64,000 bases of DNA. It comes from Hippophae tibetana (taxonomy: Eukaryota > Streptophyta > Magnoliopsida > Rosales > Elaeagnaceae). Each line of letters opens with the position of its first letter. The first letter of the stretch is position 1. A model generated the notes under the pieces. That model did not search any database. It was not told where the DNA came from and was given only the letters and a program-made list of their open reading frames with translations. The stretch covers positions 55,193,627 through 55,257,626 of the forward strand of contig CM072803.1 in the NCBI GenBank assembly GCA_037013495.1, in the 5' to 3' direction. A program made the translations under genes and the position numbers. Shown piece by piece: positions 32,619 to 44,600 of this stretch.

Positions 32619-34085
32619 TTAGTCTTTGCCTTTTTGCAAATGTTCAACTAACTGTTCAACTTGAACTTCCACCTTTTTGATAGAAGCTTCCACAGAGTCC
32701 AACCGTTGATTGGTTTTAGATTGATTATCCCTACAGACTTGAATAAAAGAATTCAAGTTGTCCTCCAGGGTTGGTTTATTGGGAATGCTTCTTGGAATAG
32801 GTGGGTGGAATTGCTGACCTGCCTGGTTTGAGCCTTGAGTGAAAGGAGGGTTGTTTTGCCTCCAAGAGAAATTTGGATGACTTCTCCACCCAGGATTATA
32901 GGTATTTGAGTTGGGATCAAACCTTGGTCTCTGTTGATATGCTCCCAACACATTGACCTGTTCAGGTCCAGTTGTTTCTCCTTGATATGGACAGGCTTCA
33001 GTACCATGTCCCATGTTGCTATACAAACCATATTGATCATTATTGGTGTTGGTTTGTGTAGCGAGAAGGGCAACTTGCTTAGTCAGTTGAACAAGTTGTT
33101 GTTGAACTTCATTACTGGAGTCGATTTCATGAACTCCAGTTTTTCTCACTCGGGAGCTTTTCTGTTGGGAATTAGCACCCAACATCTCAAAGAGGTTATA
33201 CGTCTCTGAGGCAGTCTTTTCTCCTATTGCTCCTCCTGCAGCGTTGTCGACAATGAACTGACATTGTTGTGTAAGTCCATCGTAAAAGAATTGGTTCTGC
33301 AACTGCAGGGGAAAGCTATGATGGGGACACTGAGTGAGAAACATCTTGAACCTATCCCAAGCTTCATGGAATGGTTCTCCATCCATCTGAGAGAAAGTAG
33401 CAATCTTTCCTCTCAACTCTGATGTTTTTTGATGGGAATAGAATTTTCCCATGAATTTATTGTAAATGTTACCCCATGTCATCAGAGAACCTGGGGGAAG
33501 TGACATCAACCAAGCTTTGGCCTTATCCTTTAGAGTGTAGGGAAAACATCTCATCCTAAGTTGATCCTCGTTTAGAATACCGAGGGGGAATGTTTGGACC
33601 GTAGCATAGAAATCTCTCATAAAGGAAAGAGAATCTTCATTAGGTAACCCATAAAAGGAAGGAAGCATAGAAAAATGAATATTTTTAAGGTCGTAATTCC
33701 GAGCAGCCTCCCCCAACTGGATAGCGGCAGTTGCCGTGCCTATTACCGGTCTTGCAAACTCTTTCATTGTGGTTTCCCTAATATGTTGGTTTTCCTCCAT
33801 TTCTTTTGGTTCTAGTAAAGGATTAAGACTTGCGAGAGTTTTATAAATATTAAAACCAAAGTATCCCCGGCAACGGCGCCAAAAACTTGATGAACGAAAA
33901 CCGGCATCGCCGATTCCCGCAAATACTTTGGTTTTAATATTTATAAAACTCTCGCAAGTGCACGAATCATTTCGTAGAAAATGATAAGTATACTCCCAAG
34001 GTCGATCTAAGGAAGGAATGTATGTGGTTTTTAACTTATTATTCAACCTTTTAAAAACGAAATTAAATCCTAAACATCCTGTCAC
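32619..34085 (-). CDS. LTR-gag1 fusion reading frame, INT3 (488 aa)
   Basis: A rearrangement removed the leader and the first 42 codons of gag1 and joined the frame to a small LTR frame. The open frame begins in LTR4 (about 65 residues), crosses the primer binding site (read as FWRRCRG), passes through a 37-nt inverted LTR fragment (YFGFNIYKTLA) and enters gag1 in frame at LNPLLEP. From there it is the same as INT2 gag1, with the Y, Y, H, C knuckle remnant and Gln at the site of the INT1 stop. The strong-context Met (33798-33800, equal to Met53 of INT2) is kept, so a normal 393-aa Gag1 from 33800 is more likely than the full fusion. The fused N terminus is probably accidental. Confidence 0.75.
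   Translation of the reverse strand: MTGCLGFNFVFKRLNNKLKTTYIPSLDRPWEYTYHFLRNDSCTCESFINIKTKVFAGIGDAGFRSSSFWRRCRGYFGFNIYKTLASLNPLLEPKEMEENQHIRETTMKEFARPVIGTATAAIQLGEAARNYDLKNIHFSMLPSFYGLPNEDSLSFMRDFYATVQTFPLGILNEDQLRMRCFPYTLKDKAKAWLMSLPPGSLMTWGNIYNKFMGKFYSHQKTSELRGKIATFSQMDGEPFHEAWDRFKMFLTQCPHHSFPLQLQNQFFYDGLTQQCQFIVDNAAGGAIGEKTASETYNLFEMLGANSQQKSSRVRKTGVHEIDSSNEVQQQLVQLTKQVALLATQTNTNNDQYGLYSNMGHGTEACPYQGETTGPEQVNVLGAYQQRPRFDPNSNTYNPGWRSHPNFSWRQNNPPFTQGSNQAGQQFHPPIPRSIPNKPTLEDNLNSFIQVCRDNQSKTNQRLDSVEASIKKVEVQVEQLVEHLQKGKD
33828..33959. repeat. Perfect 37-nt inverted repeat spanning the primer site
   Basis: Bases 33828-33864 are the exact reverse complement of 33923-33959 inside LTR4, separated by 58 nt that contain the primer binding site and the LTR end. 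Relative to INT2, about 743 bp (22393-23135) are gone and 31 nt of inverted LTR sequence fill the gap. The left junction shares ACTTG with the fill and the right junction shares one T. This is the signature of a template switch onto a folded-back strand. Confidence 0.9.
33864..33881 (-). other. Primer binding site, INT3
   Basis: The full TGGCGCCGTTGCCGGGGA is kept although the leader next to it was deleted. In RNA it would lie in the loop of the 37-nt foldback. Confidence 0.8.
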
Positions 34086-35921
34086 GATAGTTTGGTTTTT
34101 GTGTTCCTAATCTAATAACATAAAATAAAACATATATACAGATTAATTAAATATAATCTAAAATCATAAAAATAAACATAGATACAAATTCAAATAATTA
34201 TCTAGAAATAAACATATATACGGATTCAATAAATGTTCATGCAAATTTTTATCATTTATATTAGCGGAGTATTTATGGATATAATAACTAAATTAATTAT
34301 GCTTGCTCATATTAACTAGGTTATTAAAGATATAAATTGACATTTTATTGATTCTCTCTTTTTTATATAAATACCACCTTTGGTGGGGTTAGATATTCTT
34401 TGTTAACTAAACAAATCAATTAACACCTATGGGTGGGGTTGATAACTAATATGCTTAATTAAATTAATTCCTTTTTCTAAGAGATTGAAAATGAACCATT
34501 TAAATGCCACCTTTGGTGGGGTTAGACAGTTTAAACTTTATTCAAGGTGTCCAAATTAAACCTAAGAATTTAATTATCCGAGTACTAACTTTCAAGTTTT
34601 AAAACCACTATTGAAAACATGTTGTCAATACATTTTCTCATAATAATTCTTATAAAAACTTTTGAAATAGAGTTTCACTCTAACTACCGGGCGATTGTAC
34701 CAACAAATAAAAGAGCACTACTCTAAATTAGACCGGATAACTAAACCTTAAAATCTAATTTTCGGGTTTAAGTTTGTAATGAAAAATAATATATTTCTCT
34801 CTAACATTCTTAATATAAAATCTTGAATAAAAACAAAATCAATTCATTTTAAAGATTTTTACCTATTTAATATTTCGCAAGCATAACAACGTCGTTATTA
34901 CATCATTTTTACTAAACAGCTAGCATAGTTAAATTTAACCACAGACAAGTTGAATATAACATGTAAGAATAAAGCATAAAAATAACTGTAAAGAAAATAA
35001 AATCCTTACAGAACTTCGACGCTATTCCCGTTGCTAGAAAACCTCCGAGCGGAATTTGCACTTCCATATATTGAATCAAAAATCTAAATTATTACAAAAA
35101 CATTACAAGTTCCTCTCAAAAAGAGAAGAACACTAAACCTAAGAGAATTGAACTAAAAACTAAGAGAAAAACTAAGAAAAGCTTAGAAACTTAGAAAGAA
35201 ACTAAGAGAAACTAAAAACTAAGAAATGAGAGAAAGAAAGAAGAGAGAAGTGAGTTTTGAAGGTGTGTTTTGAAGTGAATGGAAGGGGGGTATTTATAGG
35301 TGAGGATGGAGAGAAAAAATGAGTAAAACAATGTTAAAAAAATATTAAAAAATGTAAAAACGCGTATTGGACTTGCTGATGTCATCAATGACGTCAGCAT
35401 GACGTCACAGGGGCGGCTGCACGTGAAAAATGGGGCGAAAACGCGTTGGGCGCGCGGATGGGCGGCTGCTGGGCGCTGCGCGCAGCTCGGCGCGCGTGAA
35501 CAGTGCCAGCGCGCAGCGTTGCGCGCAGCTGGGCATGCCAGCGCGCGCGGGCGCGCGCGGGATGGGGCGCTGGGGCGCGCTGGGGCGCGCGCGGCTGGGC
35601 GCCCGGCCGGGCTGCGACGCGCGATTTCCGTCTTTTTGACATTTTTGACCTTTTCGACCCATTTCGTCCGATTTTTCCATGTTTGTTGACCTTTTCTCAC
35701 TTATTTATTGATATATTTGTGATGTATTGCTTCAAATATTCCTCTTTAAGTCTTTACATTGCGTTTTTAAGCCAAAATACCTGAAAAACAATAAAAATAC
35801 CCGTGATTCCGAAAAAGACAAATTTATATAAATATATGATAAAACATATAAATATATGTATTTTTAATCAATTACAGTACATAAAATCATGGTTATTTTA
35901 GTGCTTTTTGAGCACTCATCA
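33888..35921 (-). repeat. LTR4 (outer 5' LTR), 2034 bp
   Basis: 25 bp shorter than the others. One copy of the 10-nt direct repeat CGCTGCGCGC and the 15 bases between the repeats are missing from the GC block (single copy now at 35474-35483; LTR2 has both at 13310-13319 and 13335-13344). Two private substitutions were also noticed, near 35330 and 35515. Its right end abuts the target duplication. Confidence 0.95.
35291..35425 (-). promoter_or_regulatory. LTR4 promoter
   Basis: TATAAATA at 35291-35298 (minus), TGATGTCA at 35377-35384, TGACGTCA at 35389-35396 and 35400-35407, and CACGTG at 35420-35425. This outermost 5' promoter would drive INT3. The 25-bp deletion lies upstream and leaves these boxes untouched. 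Confidence 0.6.
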
Positions 35922-35926
35922 TGATG
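35922..35926. other. Target-site duplication, right copy (TGATG)
   Basis: Follows the LTR4 end CTCATCA and continues into satellite sequence CAAAACTATTC. It pairs with 281-285. Confidence 0.9.
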
Positions 35927-37783
35927 CAAAACTATTCAAATTTGAAATTTTATTCATTATTCTAAATAAGAGATCAATAATTCTCATTTTCGACTCATTT
36001 TTGACATCTATATTCTTAACTTATTTATAAGTTATTGGGGTTTTTTTGGATGGCATCGTGATGAATTTGACTTTGGTTGTCCCTTTCTCCCAAGAAATCT
36101 TGGTTTCAAACCCATTCTAAGAGTAAGAGTTAGTGAATTATGATGCTACATATTACGCTCATCCACATTAGCAATTTTTCTAAATAGGTAACAAAAAGTT
36201 TACAAATGATGTCTGAAACAACCTCTATCCATCAACATTTTTCATTTGGAAGGGAGGTAATATAATTTTCATGAATTTTCCTATGCTAGGAATTAAGACT
36301 TACAAAGGAAACAAAATAATCATAGATCATCGAGAAAAATCAATAAGGGGAAAATAAAACATAATCATTTTCTCATGTCTATATTATAAAAGAAAGTTGG
36401 CAAAATAAATACTACGCATTTTATTTCCTAATAATTATGATATATTTAAGTGAAATTATTACGTCTTATGATGCAAAACTATTTAAATTTGAAATTTTAT
36501 TCATTATTCTAAATAAGAGATCAATAATTCTCATTTTCGACTCATTTTTGACATCAATATTCTTAACTTATTTATAAGTTATTGTGGTTGTTTTGGATGG
36601 GATCGTAATGAATTTGCCTTTGGTTGTCCCTTTCTCCTTAGAAATCTAGGTTTCAAACCCATTCTAAGAGTAAGAGTTAGTGAAATATGATGCTACATAT
36701 TACGGTCATCCAAAATAGCAATTTTTCTAGCTAGGTAACAAAAAGTTTACAAATGATGTCTGAAACAACCTCTATCCATCAACATTTTTCATTTGGAAGG
36801 GAGGTAATATAATTTGCATGAATTTGCCTGTACGGGGAATTAGGACTTACAAAGGAAAGAAAATAATCATAGATCATGAGGTAAAATCAATAAGGGGATA
36901 ATAATACATAATCATTTTCTCATATCTATATTATAAAAGAAAGTTGGCAAAATAAATACTACGCGTTTTATTTCCTAATAATTATGATATGTATTTAAGT
37001 GAAATTATTACGTCTTATGATGCAAAACTATTTAAATTTGAAATTTTATTCATTATTCTAAATAAGAGATCAATAATTCTCATTTTCGACTCATTTTTGA
37101 CATCAATATGCTTAACTTATTTATAAGTTATTGTGGTTTTTTTGGATGGCATCGTGATGAATTTGACTTTGGTTGTCCCTTTCTCCCAAGAAATCTTGGT
37201 TTCAAACCCATTCTAAGAGTAAGAGTTAGTGAATTATGATGCTACATATTACGCTCATCCACATTAGCAATTTTTCTAAATAAGTAACAAAAAGTTTACA
37301 AATGATGTCTGAAACAACCTCTATCCATCAACATTTTTCATTTGCAAGGGAGGTAATATAATTTGCATGAATTTGCCTGTGCGGGGAATTAGGACTTACA
37401 AAGGAAAGAAAATAATCATAGATCATGAGGAAAAATCAATAACGGGATAATAATACATAATCATTTTCTCATATCTATATTATAAAAGAAAGTTGGTGAA
37501 ATAAATACTACGCGTTTTATTTCCTAATAATTATGATATGTATTTAAGTGAAATTATTACGTCTTATGATGCAAAACTATTCAAATTTGAAATTTTATTC
37601 ATTATTCTAAATAAGAGATCAATAATTCTCATTTTCGACTCATTTTTGACATCAATATTCTTAACTTATTTATAAGTTATTGTGGTTTTTTTGGATGGCA
37701 TCGTGATGAATTTGACTTTGGTTGTCCCTTTCTCCCAAGAAATCTTGGTTTCAAACCCATTCTAAGAGTAAGAGTTAGTGAAT
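35922..37783. repeat. Satellite segment next to the insertion
   Basis: A partial monomer (35922-36190) and about three full ones. The monomer with CCTGTACGGGG at 36829 recurs 2,194 bp later (four monomers), so this segment is a diverged relative of part of the following higher-order unit. Confidence 0.75.
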
Positions 37784-40700
37784 TATGATGCTACATATTA
37801 CGCTCATCCACATTAGCAATTTTTCTAAATAGGTAACAAAAAGTTTACAAATGATGTCTGAAACAACCTCTATCCATCAACATTTTTCATTTGGAAGGGA
37901 GGTAAGATAATTTTCATGAATTTTCCTATGCTAGGAATTAAGACTTACAAAGGAAACAAAATAATCATAGATCATCGAGAAAAATCAATAAGGGGAAAAT
38001 AAAACATAATCATTTTCTCATGTCTATATTATAAAAGAAAGTTGGCAAAATAAATACTACGCGTTTTATTTCCTAATAATTATGATATATTTAAGTGAAA
38101 TTATTACGTCTTATGATGCAAAACTATTTAAATTTGAAATTTTATTCATTATTCTAAATAAGAGATCAATAATTCTCATTTTCGACTCATTTTTGACATC
38201 AATATTCTTAACTTATTTATAAGTTATTGTGGTTGTTTTGGATGGGATCGTAATGAATTTGCCTTTGGGTGTCCCTTTCTCCCTAGAAATCTAGGTTTCA
38301 AACCCATTCTAAGAGGAAGAGTTAGTGAAATATGATACTACATATTACGCTCATCCACAATAGCAATTTTTCTAACTAGGTAACAAAAAGTTTACAAATG
38401 ATGTCTGAAACAACCTCTATCCATCAACATTTTTCATTTGGAAGGGAGCTAATATAATTTGCATGAATTTGCCTGTGCGGGGAATTAGGACTTACAAAGG
38501 AAAGAAAATAATCATAGATCATGAGGAAAAATCAATAAGGGGAAAATAAAACATAATCATTATCTCATATATATATTATAAAAGAAAGTTTTTGAAATAA
38601 ATACTACGCTTTTTATTTCCTAATAATTATGATATGTATTTAAGTGAAATTATTACGTCTTATGATGCAAAACTATTCAAATTTGAAATTTTGTTCATTA
38701 TTCTAAATAAGAGATCAATAATTCTCATTTTCGACTCATTTTTGACATCAATATTCTTAACTTATTTATAAGTTATTGTGGTTTTTTTGGATGGGATCGT
38801 GATGAATTTGCCTTTGGTTGTCCCTTTCTCCCTAGAAATCTAGGTTTCAAACCCATTCTAAGAGGAAGAGTTAGTGAAATATGATGCTACATATTACGGT
38901 CATCCACAATAGCAATTTTTCTAGCTAGGTAACAAAAAGTTTACAAATGATGTCTGAAACAACCTCTATCCATCAACATTTTTCATTTGGAAGGGAGGTA
39001 ATATAATTTGCATGAATTTGCCTGTACGGGGAATTAGGACTTACAAAGGAAAGAAAATAATCATAGATCATGAGGTAAAATCAATAAGGGGATAATAATA
39101 CATAATCATTTTCTCATATCTATATTATAAAAGAAAGTTGGCAAAATAAATACTACGCGTTTTATTTCCTAATAATTATGATATGTATTTAAGTGAAATT
39201 ATTACGTCTTATGATGGAAAACTATTTAAATTTGAAATTTTATTCATATTCTAAATAAGAGATCAATAATTCTCATTTTCGACTCATTTTTGACATCAAT
39301 ATGCTTAACTTATTTATAACTTATTGTGGTTTTTTTGGATGGCATCGTGATGAATTTGACTTTGGTTGTCCCTTTCTCCCAAGAAATCTTGGTTTCAAAC
39401 CCATTCTAAGAGTAAGAGTTAGTGAATTATGATGCTACATATTACGCTCATCCACATTTGCAATTTTTCTAAATAAGTAACAAAAAGTTTACAAATGATG
39501 TCTGAAACAACCTCTATCCATCAACATTTTTCATTTGCAAGGGAGGTAATATAATTTGCATGAATTTGCCTGTGCGGGGAATTAGGACTTACAAAGGAAA
39601 GAAAATAATCATAGATCATGAGGAAAAATCAATAAGGGGATAATAATACATAATCATTTTCTCATATCTATATTATAAAAGAAAGTTGGTGAAATAAATA
39701 CTACGCGTTTTATTTCCTAATAATTATGATATGTATTTAAGTGAAATTATTACGTCTTATGATGCAAAACTATTCAAATTTGAAATTTTATTCATTATTC
39801 TAAATAAGAGATCAATAATTCTCATTTTCGACTCATTTTTGACATCAATATTCTTAACTTATTTATAAGTTATTGTGGTTTTTTTGGATGGCATCGTGAT
39901 GAATTTGACTTTGGTTGTCCCTTTCTCCCAAGAAATCTTGGTTTCAAACCCATTCTAAGAGTAAGAGTTAGTGAATTATGATGCTACATATTACGCTCAT
40001 CCACATTAGCAATTGTTCTAAATAGGTAACAAAAAGTTTACAAATGATGTCTGAAACAACCTCTATCCATCAACATTTTTCATTTGGAAGGGAGGTAATA
40101 TAATTTTCATGAATTTTCCTATGCTAGGAATTAAGACTTACAAAGGAAACAAAATAATCATAGATCATCGAGAAAAATCAATAAGGGGAAAATAAAACAT
40201 AATCATTTTCTCATGTCTATATTATAAAAGAAAGTTGGCAAAATAAATACTACGCGTTTTATTTCCTAATAATTATGATATATTTAAGTGAAATTATTAC
40301 GTCTTATGATGCAAAACTATTTAAATTTGAAATTTTATTCATTATTCTAAATAAGAGATCAATAATTCTCATTTTCGACTCATTTTTGACATCAATATTC
40401 TTAACTTATTTATAAGTTATTGTGGTTGTTTTGGATGGGATCGTAATGAATTTGCCTTTGGGTGTCCCTTTCTCCCTAGAAATCTAGGTTTCAAACCCAT
40501 TCTAAGAGGAAGAGTTAGTGAAATATGATGCTACATATTACGCTCATCCACAATAGCAATTTTTCTAACTAGGTAACAAAAAGTTTACAAATGATGTCTG
40601 AAACAACCTCTATCCATCAACATTTTTCATTTGGAAGGGAGCTAATATAATTTGCATGAATTTGCCTGTGCGGGGAATTAGGACTTACAAAGGAAAGAAA

Positions 40701-41615
40701 ATAATCATAGATCATGAGGAAAAATCAATAAGGGGATAATAATACATAATCATTTTCTCATATCTATATTATAAAAGAAAGTTGGTGAAATAAATACTAC
40801 ACGTTTTATTTCCTAATAATTATGATATATTTAAGTGAAATTATTACGTCTTATGATGCAAAACTATTTAAATTTGAAATTTTATTCATTATTCTAAATA
40901 AGAGATCAATAATTCTAATTTTCGACTCATTTTTGACATCAATATTCTTAACTTATTTATAAGTTATTGTGGTTTTTTTGGATGGCATCGTGATGAATTT
41001 GACTTTGGTTGTCCCTTTCTCCCAAGAAATTTTGGTTTCAAACCCATTCTAAGAGTAAGAGTTAGTGAATTATGATGCTACATATTACGCTCATCCACAT
41101 TAGCAATTTTTCTAAATAGGTAACAAAAGTTTACAAATGATGTCTGAAACAACCTCTATCCATCAACATTTTTCATTTGGAAAGGAGGTAATATAATTTG
41201 CATGAATTTTCCTATGCTAGGAATTAAGACTTACAAAGGAAACAAAATAATCATAGATCATCGAGAAAAATCAATAAGGGGAAAATAAAACATAATCATT
41301 TTCTCATGTCTATATTATAAAATAAAGTTGGCGAAATAAATATTACGCGTTTTATTTCCTAATAATTATGATATATTTAAATGAAATTATTCGTCTTATG
41401 ATGCCAAACTATTTAAATTTGAAATTTTGTTCATTATTCTAAATAAGAGATCAATAATTCTCATTTTCGACTCATTTTTGACATCAATATTCTTAACTTA
41501 TTTATAAGTTCTTGTGGTGGTTTTGGATGGGATCGTAATGAATTTGCCTTTGGTTGTCCCTTTCTCCCTAGAAATCTAGGTTTCAAACCCATTCTAAGAG
41601 TAAGAGTTAGTGAAA
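37784..41615. repeat. Higher-order unit 1a, 3,832 bp, seven monomers
   Basis: Matches 41616-45447 at a constant offset of 3,832 bp and shares rare private variants: GATACTAC for GATGCTAC, TTATTCATATTC, TATAACTTATTG, a shortened A run (ACAAAAG at 41123) and ATTCGTCTTATGATGCC. I saw no internal difference. The identity begins at 37784; base 37783 (T) is A in the second copy. Confidence 0.9.
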
Positions 41616-44600
41616 TATGATGCTACATATTACGCTCATCCACATTAGCAATTTTTCTAAATAGGTAACAAAAAGTTTACAAATGATGTCTGAAACAACC
41701 TCTATCCATCAACATTTTTCATTTGGAAGGGAGGTAAGATAATTTTCATGAATTTTCCTATGCTAGGAATTAAGACTTACAAAGGAAACAAAATAATCAT
41801 AGATCATCGAGAAAAATCAATAAGGGGAAAATAAAACATAATCATTTTCTCATGTCTATATTATAAAAGAAAGTTGGCAAAATAAATACTACGCGTTTTA
41901 TTTCCTAATAATTATGATATATTTAAGTGAAATTATTACGTCTTATGATGCAAAACTATTTAAATTTGAAATTTTATTCATTATTCTAAATAAGAGATCA
42001 ATAATTCTCATTTTCGACTCATTTTTGACATCAATATTCTTAACTTATTTATAAGTTATTGTGGTTGTTTTGGATGGGATCGTAATGAATTTGCCTTTGG
42101 GTGTCCCTTTCTCCCTAGAAATCTAGGTTTCAAACCCATTCTAAGAGGAAGAGTTAGTGAAATATGATACTACATATTACGCTCATCCACAATAGCAATT
42201 TTTCTAACTAGGTAACAAAAAGTTTACAAATGATGTCTGAAACAACCTCTATCCATCAACATTTTTCATTTGGAAGGGAGCTAATATAATTTGCATGAAT
42301 TTGCCTGTGCGGGGAATTAGGACTTACAAAGGAAAGAAAATAATCATAGATCATGAGGAAAAATCAATAAGGGGAAAATAAAACATAATCATTATCTCAT
42401 ATATATATTATAAAAGAAAGTTTTTGAAATAAATACTACGCTTTTTATTTCCTAATAATTATGATATGTATTTAAGTGAAATTATTACGTCTTATGATGC
42501 AAAACTATTCAAATTTGAAATTTTGTTCATTATTCTAAATAAGAGATCAATAATTCTCATTTTCGACTCATTTTTGACATCAATATTCTTAACTTATTTA
42601 TAAGTTATTGTGGTTTTTTTGGATGGGATCGTGATGAATTTGCCTTTGGTTGTCCCTTTCTCCCTAGAAATCTAGGTTTCAAACCCATTCTAAGAGGAAG
42701 AGTTAGTGAAATATGATGCTACATATTACGGTCATCCACAATAGCAATTTTTCTAGCTAGGTAACAAAAAGTTTACAAATGATGTCTGAAACAACCTCTA
42801 TCCATCAACATTTTTCATTTGGAAGGGAGGTAATATAATTTGCATGAATTTGCCTGTACGGGGAATTAGGACTTACAAAGGAAAGAAAATAATCATAGAT
42901 CATGAGGTAAAATCAATAAGGGGATAATAATACATAATCATTTTCTCATATCTATATTATAAAAGAAAGTTGGCAAAATAAATACTACGCGTTTTATTTC
43001 CTAATAATTATGATATGTATTTAAGTGAAATTATTACGTCTTATGATGGAAAACTATTTAAATTTGAAATTTTATTCATATTCTAAATAAGAGATCAATA
43101 ATTCTCATTTTCGACTCATTTTTGACATCAATATGCTTAACTTATTTATAACTTATTGTGGTTTTTTTGGATGGCATCGTGATGAATTTGACTTTGGTTG
43201 TCCCTTTCTCCCAAGAAATCTTGGTTTCAAACCCATTCTAAGAGTAAGAGTTAGTGAATTATGATGCTACATATTACGCTCATCCACATTTGCAATTTTT
43301 CTAAATAAGTAACAAAAAGTTTACAAATGATGTCTGAAACAACCTCTATCCATCAACATTTTTCATTTGCAAGGGAGGTAATATAATTTGCATGAATTTG
43401 CCTGTGCGGGGAATTAGGACTTACAAAGGAAAGAAAATAATCATAGATCATGAGGAAAAATCAATAAGGGGATAATAATACATAATCATTTTCTCATATC
43501 TATATTATAAAAGAAAGTTGGTGAAATAAATACTACGCGTTTTATTTCCTAATAATTATGATATGTATTTAAGTGAAATTATTACGTCTTATGATGCAAA
43601 ACTATTCAAATTTGAAATTTTATTCATTATTCTAAATAAGAGATCAATAATTCTCATTTTCGACTCATTTTTGACATCAATATTCTTAACTTATTTATAA
43701 GTTATTGTGGTTTTTTTGGATGGCATCGTGATGAATTTGACTTTGGTTGTCCCTTTCTCCCAAGAAATCTTGGTTTCAAACCCATTCTAAGAGTAAGAGT
43801 TAGTGAATTATGATGCTACATATTACGCTCATCCACATTAGCAATTGTTCTAAATAGGTAACAAAAAGTTTACAAATGATGTCTGAAACAACCTCTATCC
43901 ATCAACATTTTTCATTTGGAAGGGAGGTAATATAATTTTCATGAATTTTCCTATGCTAGGAATTAAGACTTACAAAGGAAACAAAATAATCATAGATCAT
44001 CGAGAAAAATCAATAAGGGGAAAATAAAACATAATCATTTTCTCATGTCTATATTATAAAAGAAAGTTGGCAAAATAAATACTACGCGTTTTATTTCCTA
44101 ATAATTATGATATATTTAAGTGAAATTATTACGTCTTATGATGCAAAACTATTTAAATTTGAAATTTTATTCATTATTCTAAATAAGAGATCAATAATTC
44201 TCATTTTCGACTCATTTTTGACATCAATATTCTTAACTTATTTATAAGTTATTGTGGTTGTTTTGGATGGGATCGTAATGAATTTGCCTTTGGGTGTCCC
44301 TTTCTCCCTAGAAATCTAGGTTTCAAACCCATTCTAAGAGGAAGAGTTAGTGAAATATGATGCTACATATTACGCTCATCCACAATAGCAATTTTTCTAA
44401 CTAGGTAACAAAAAGTTTACAAATGATGTCTGAAACAACCTCTATCCATCAACATTTTTCATTTGGAAGGGAGCTAATATAATTTGCATGAATTTGCCTG
44501 TGCGGGGAATTAGGACTTACAAAGGAAAGAAAATAATCATAGATCATGAGGAAAAATCAATAAGGGGATAATAATACATAATCATTTTCTCATATCTATA

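Larger units (their letters stand above)
286..35921 (-). mobile_element. Athila-type Ty3/Gypsy concatemer: 4 LTRs, 3 internal regions
   Basis: The order by coordinate is LTR1, INT1, LTR2, INT2, LTR3, INT3, LTR4, all coding on the minus strand, so LTR4 is the outer 5' LTR and LTR1 the outer 3' LTR. Unit offsets are 11,438 and 11,436 bp between LTR1, LTR2 and LTR3. There is no satellite DNA and no target duplication at the inner LTRs: each joins a primer binding site on its left to a polypurine tract on its right. Only the outer ends carry the TGATG duplication. This is what unequal LTR-LTR recombination, or homologous capture of LTR circles, produces from one insertion. The Athila assignment rests on the tRNA-Asp-type primer site, polyprotein order, DLGA protease and lack of a chromodomain. 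No env-like gene was found. Confidence 0.93.

Noticed and set aside
36101-36113. GGTTTCAAACCC in the satellite as a possible tRNA B box
   Set aside because: No matching A box, acceptor stem or cloverleaf nearby. It is a small inverted repeat, not a tRNA or SINE promoter that I can support.
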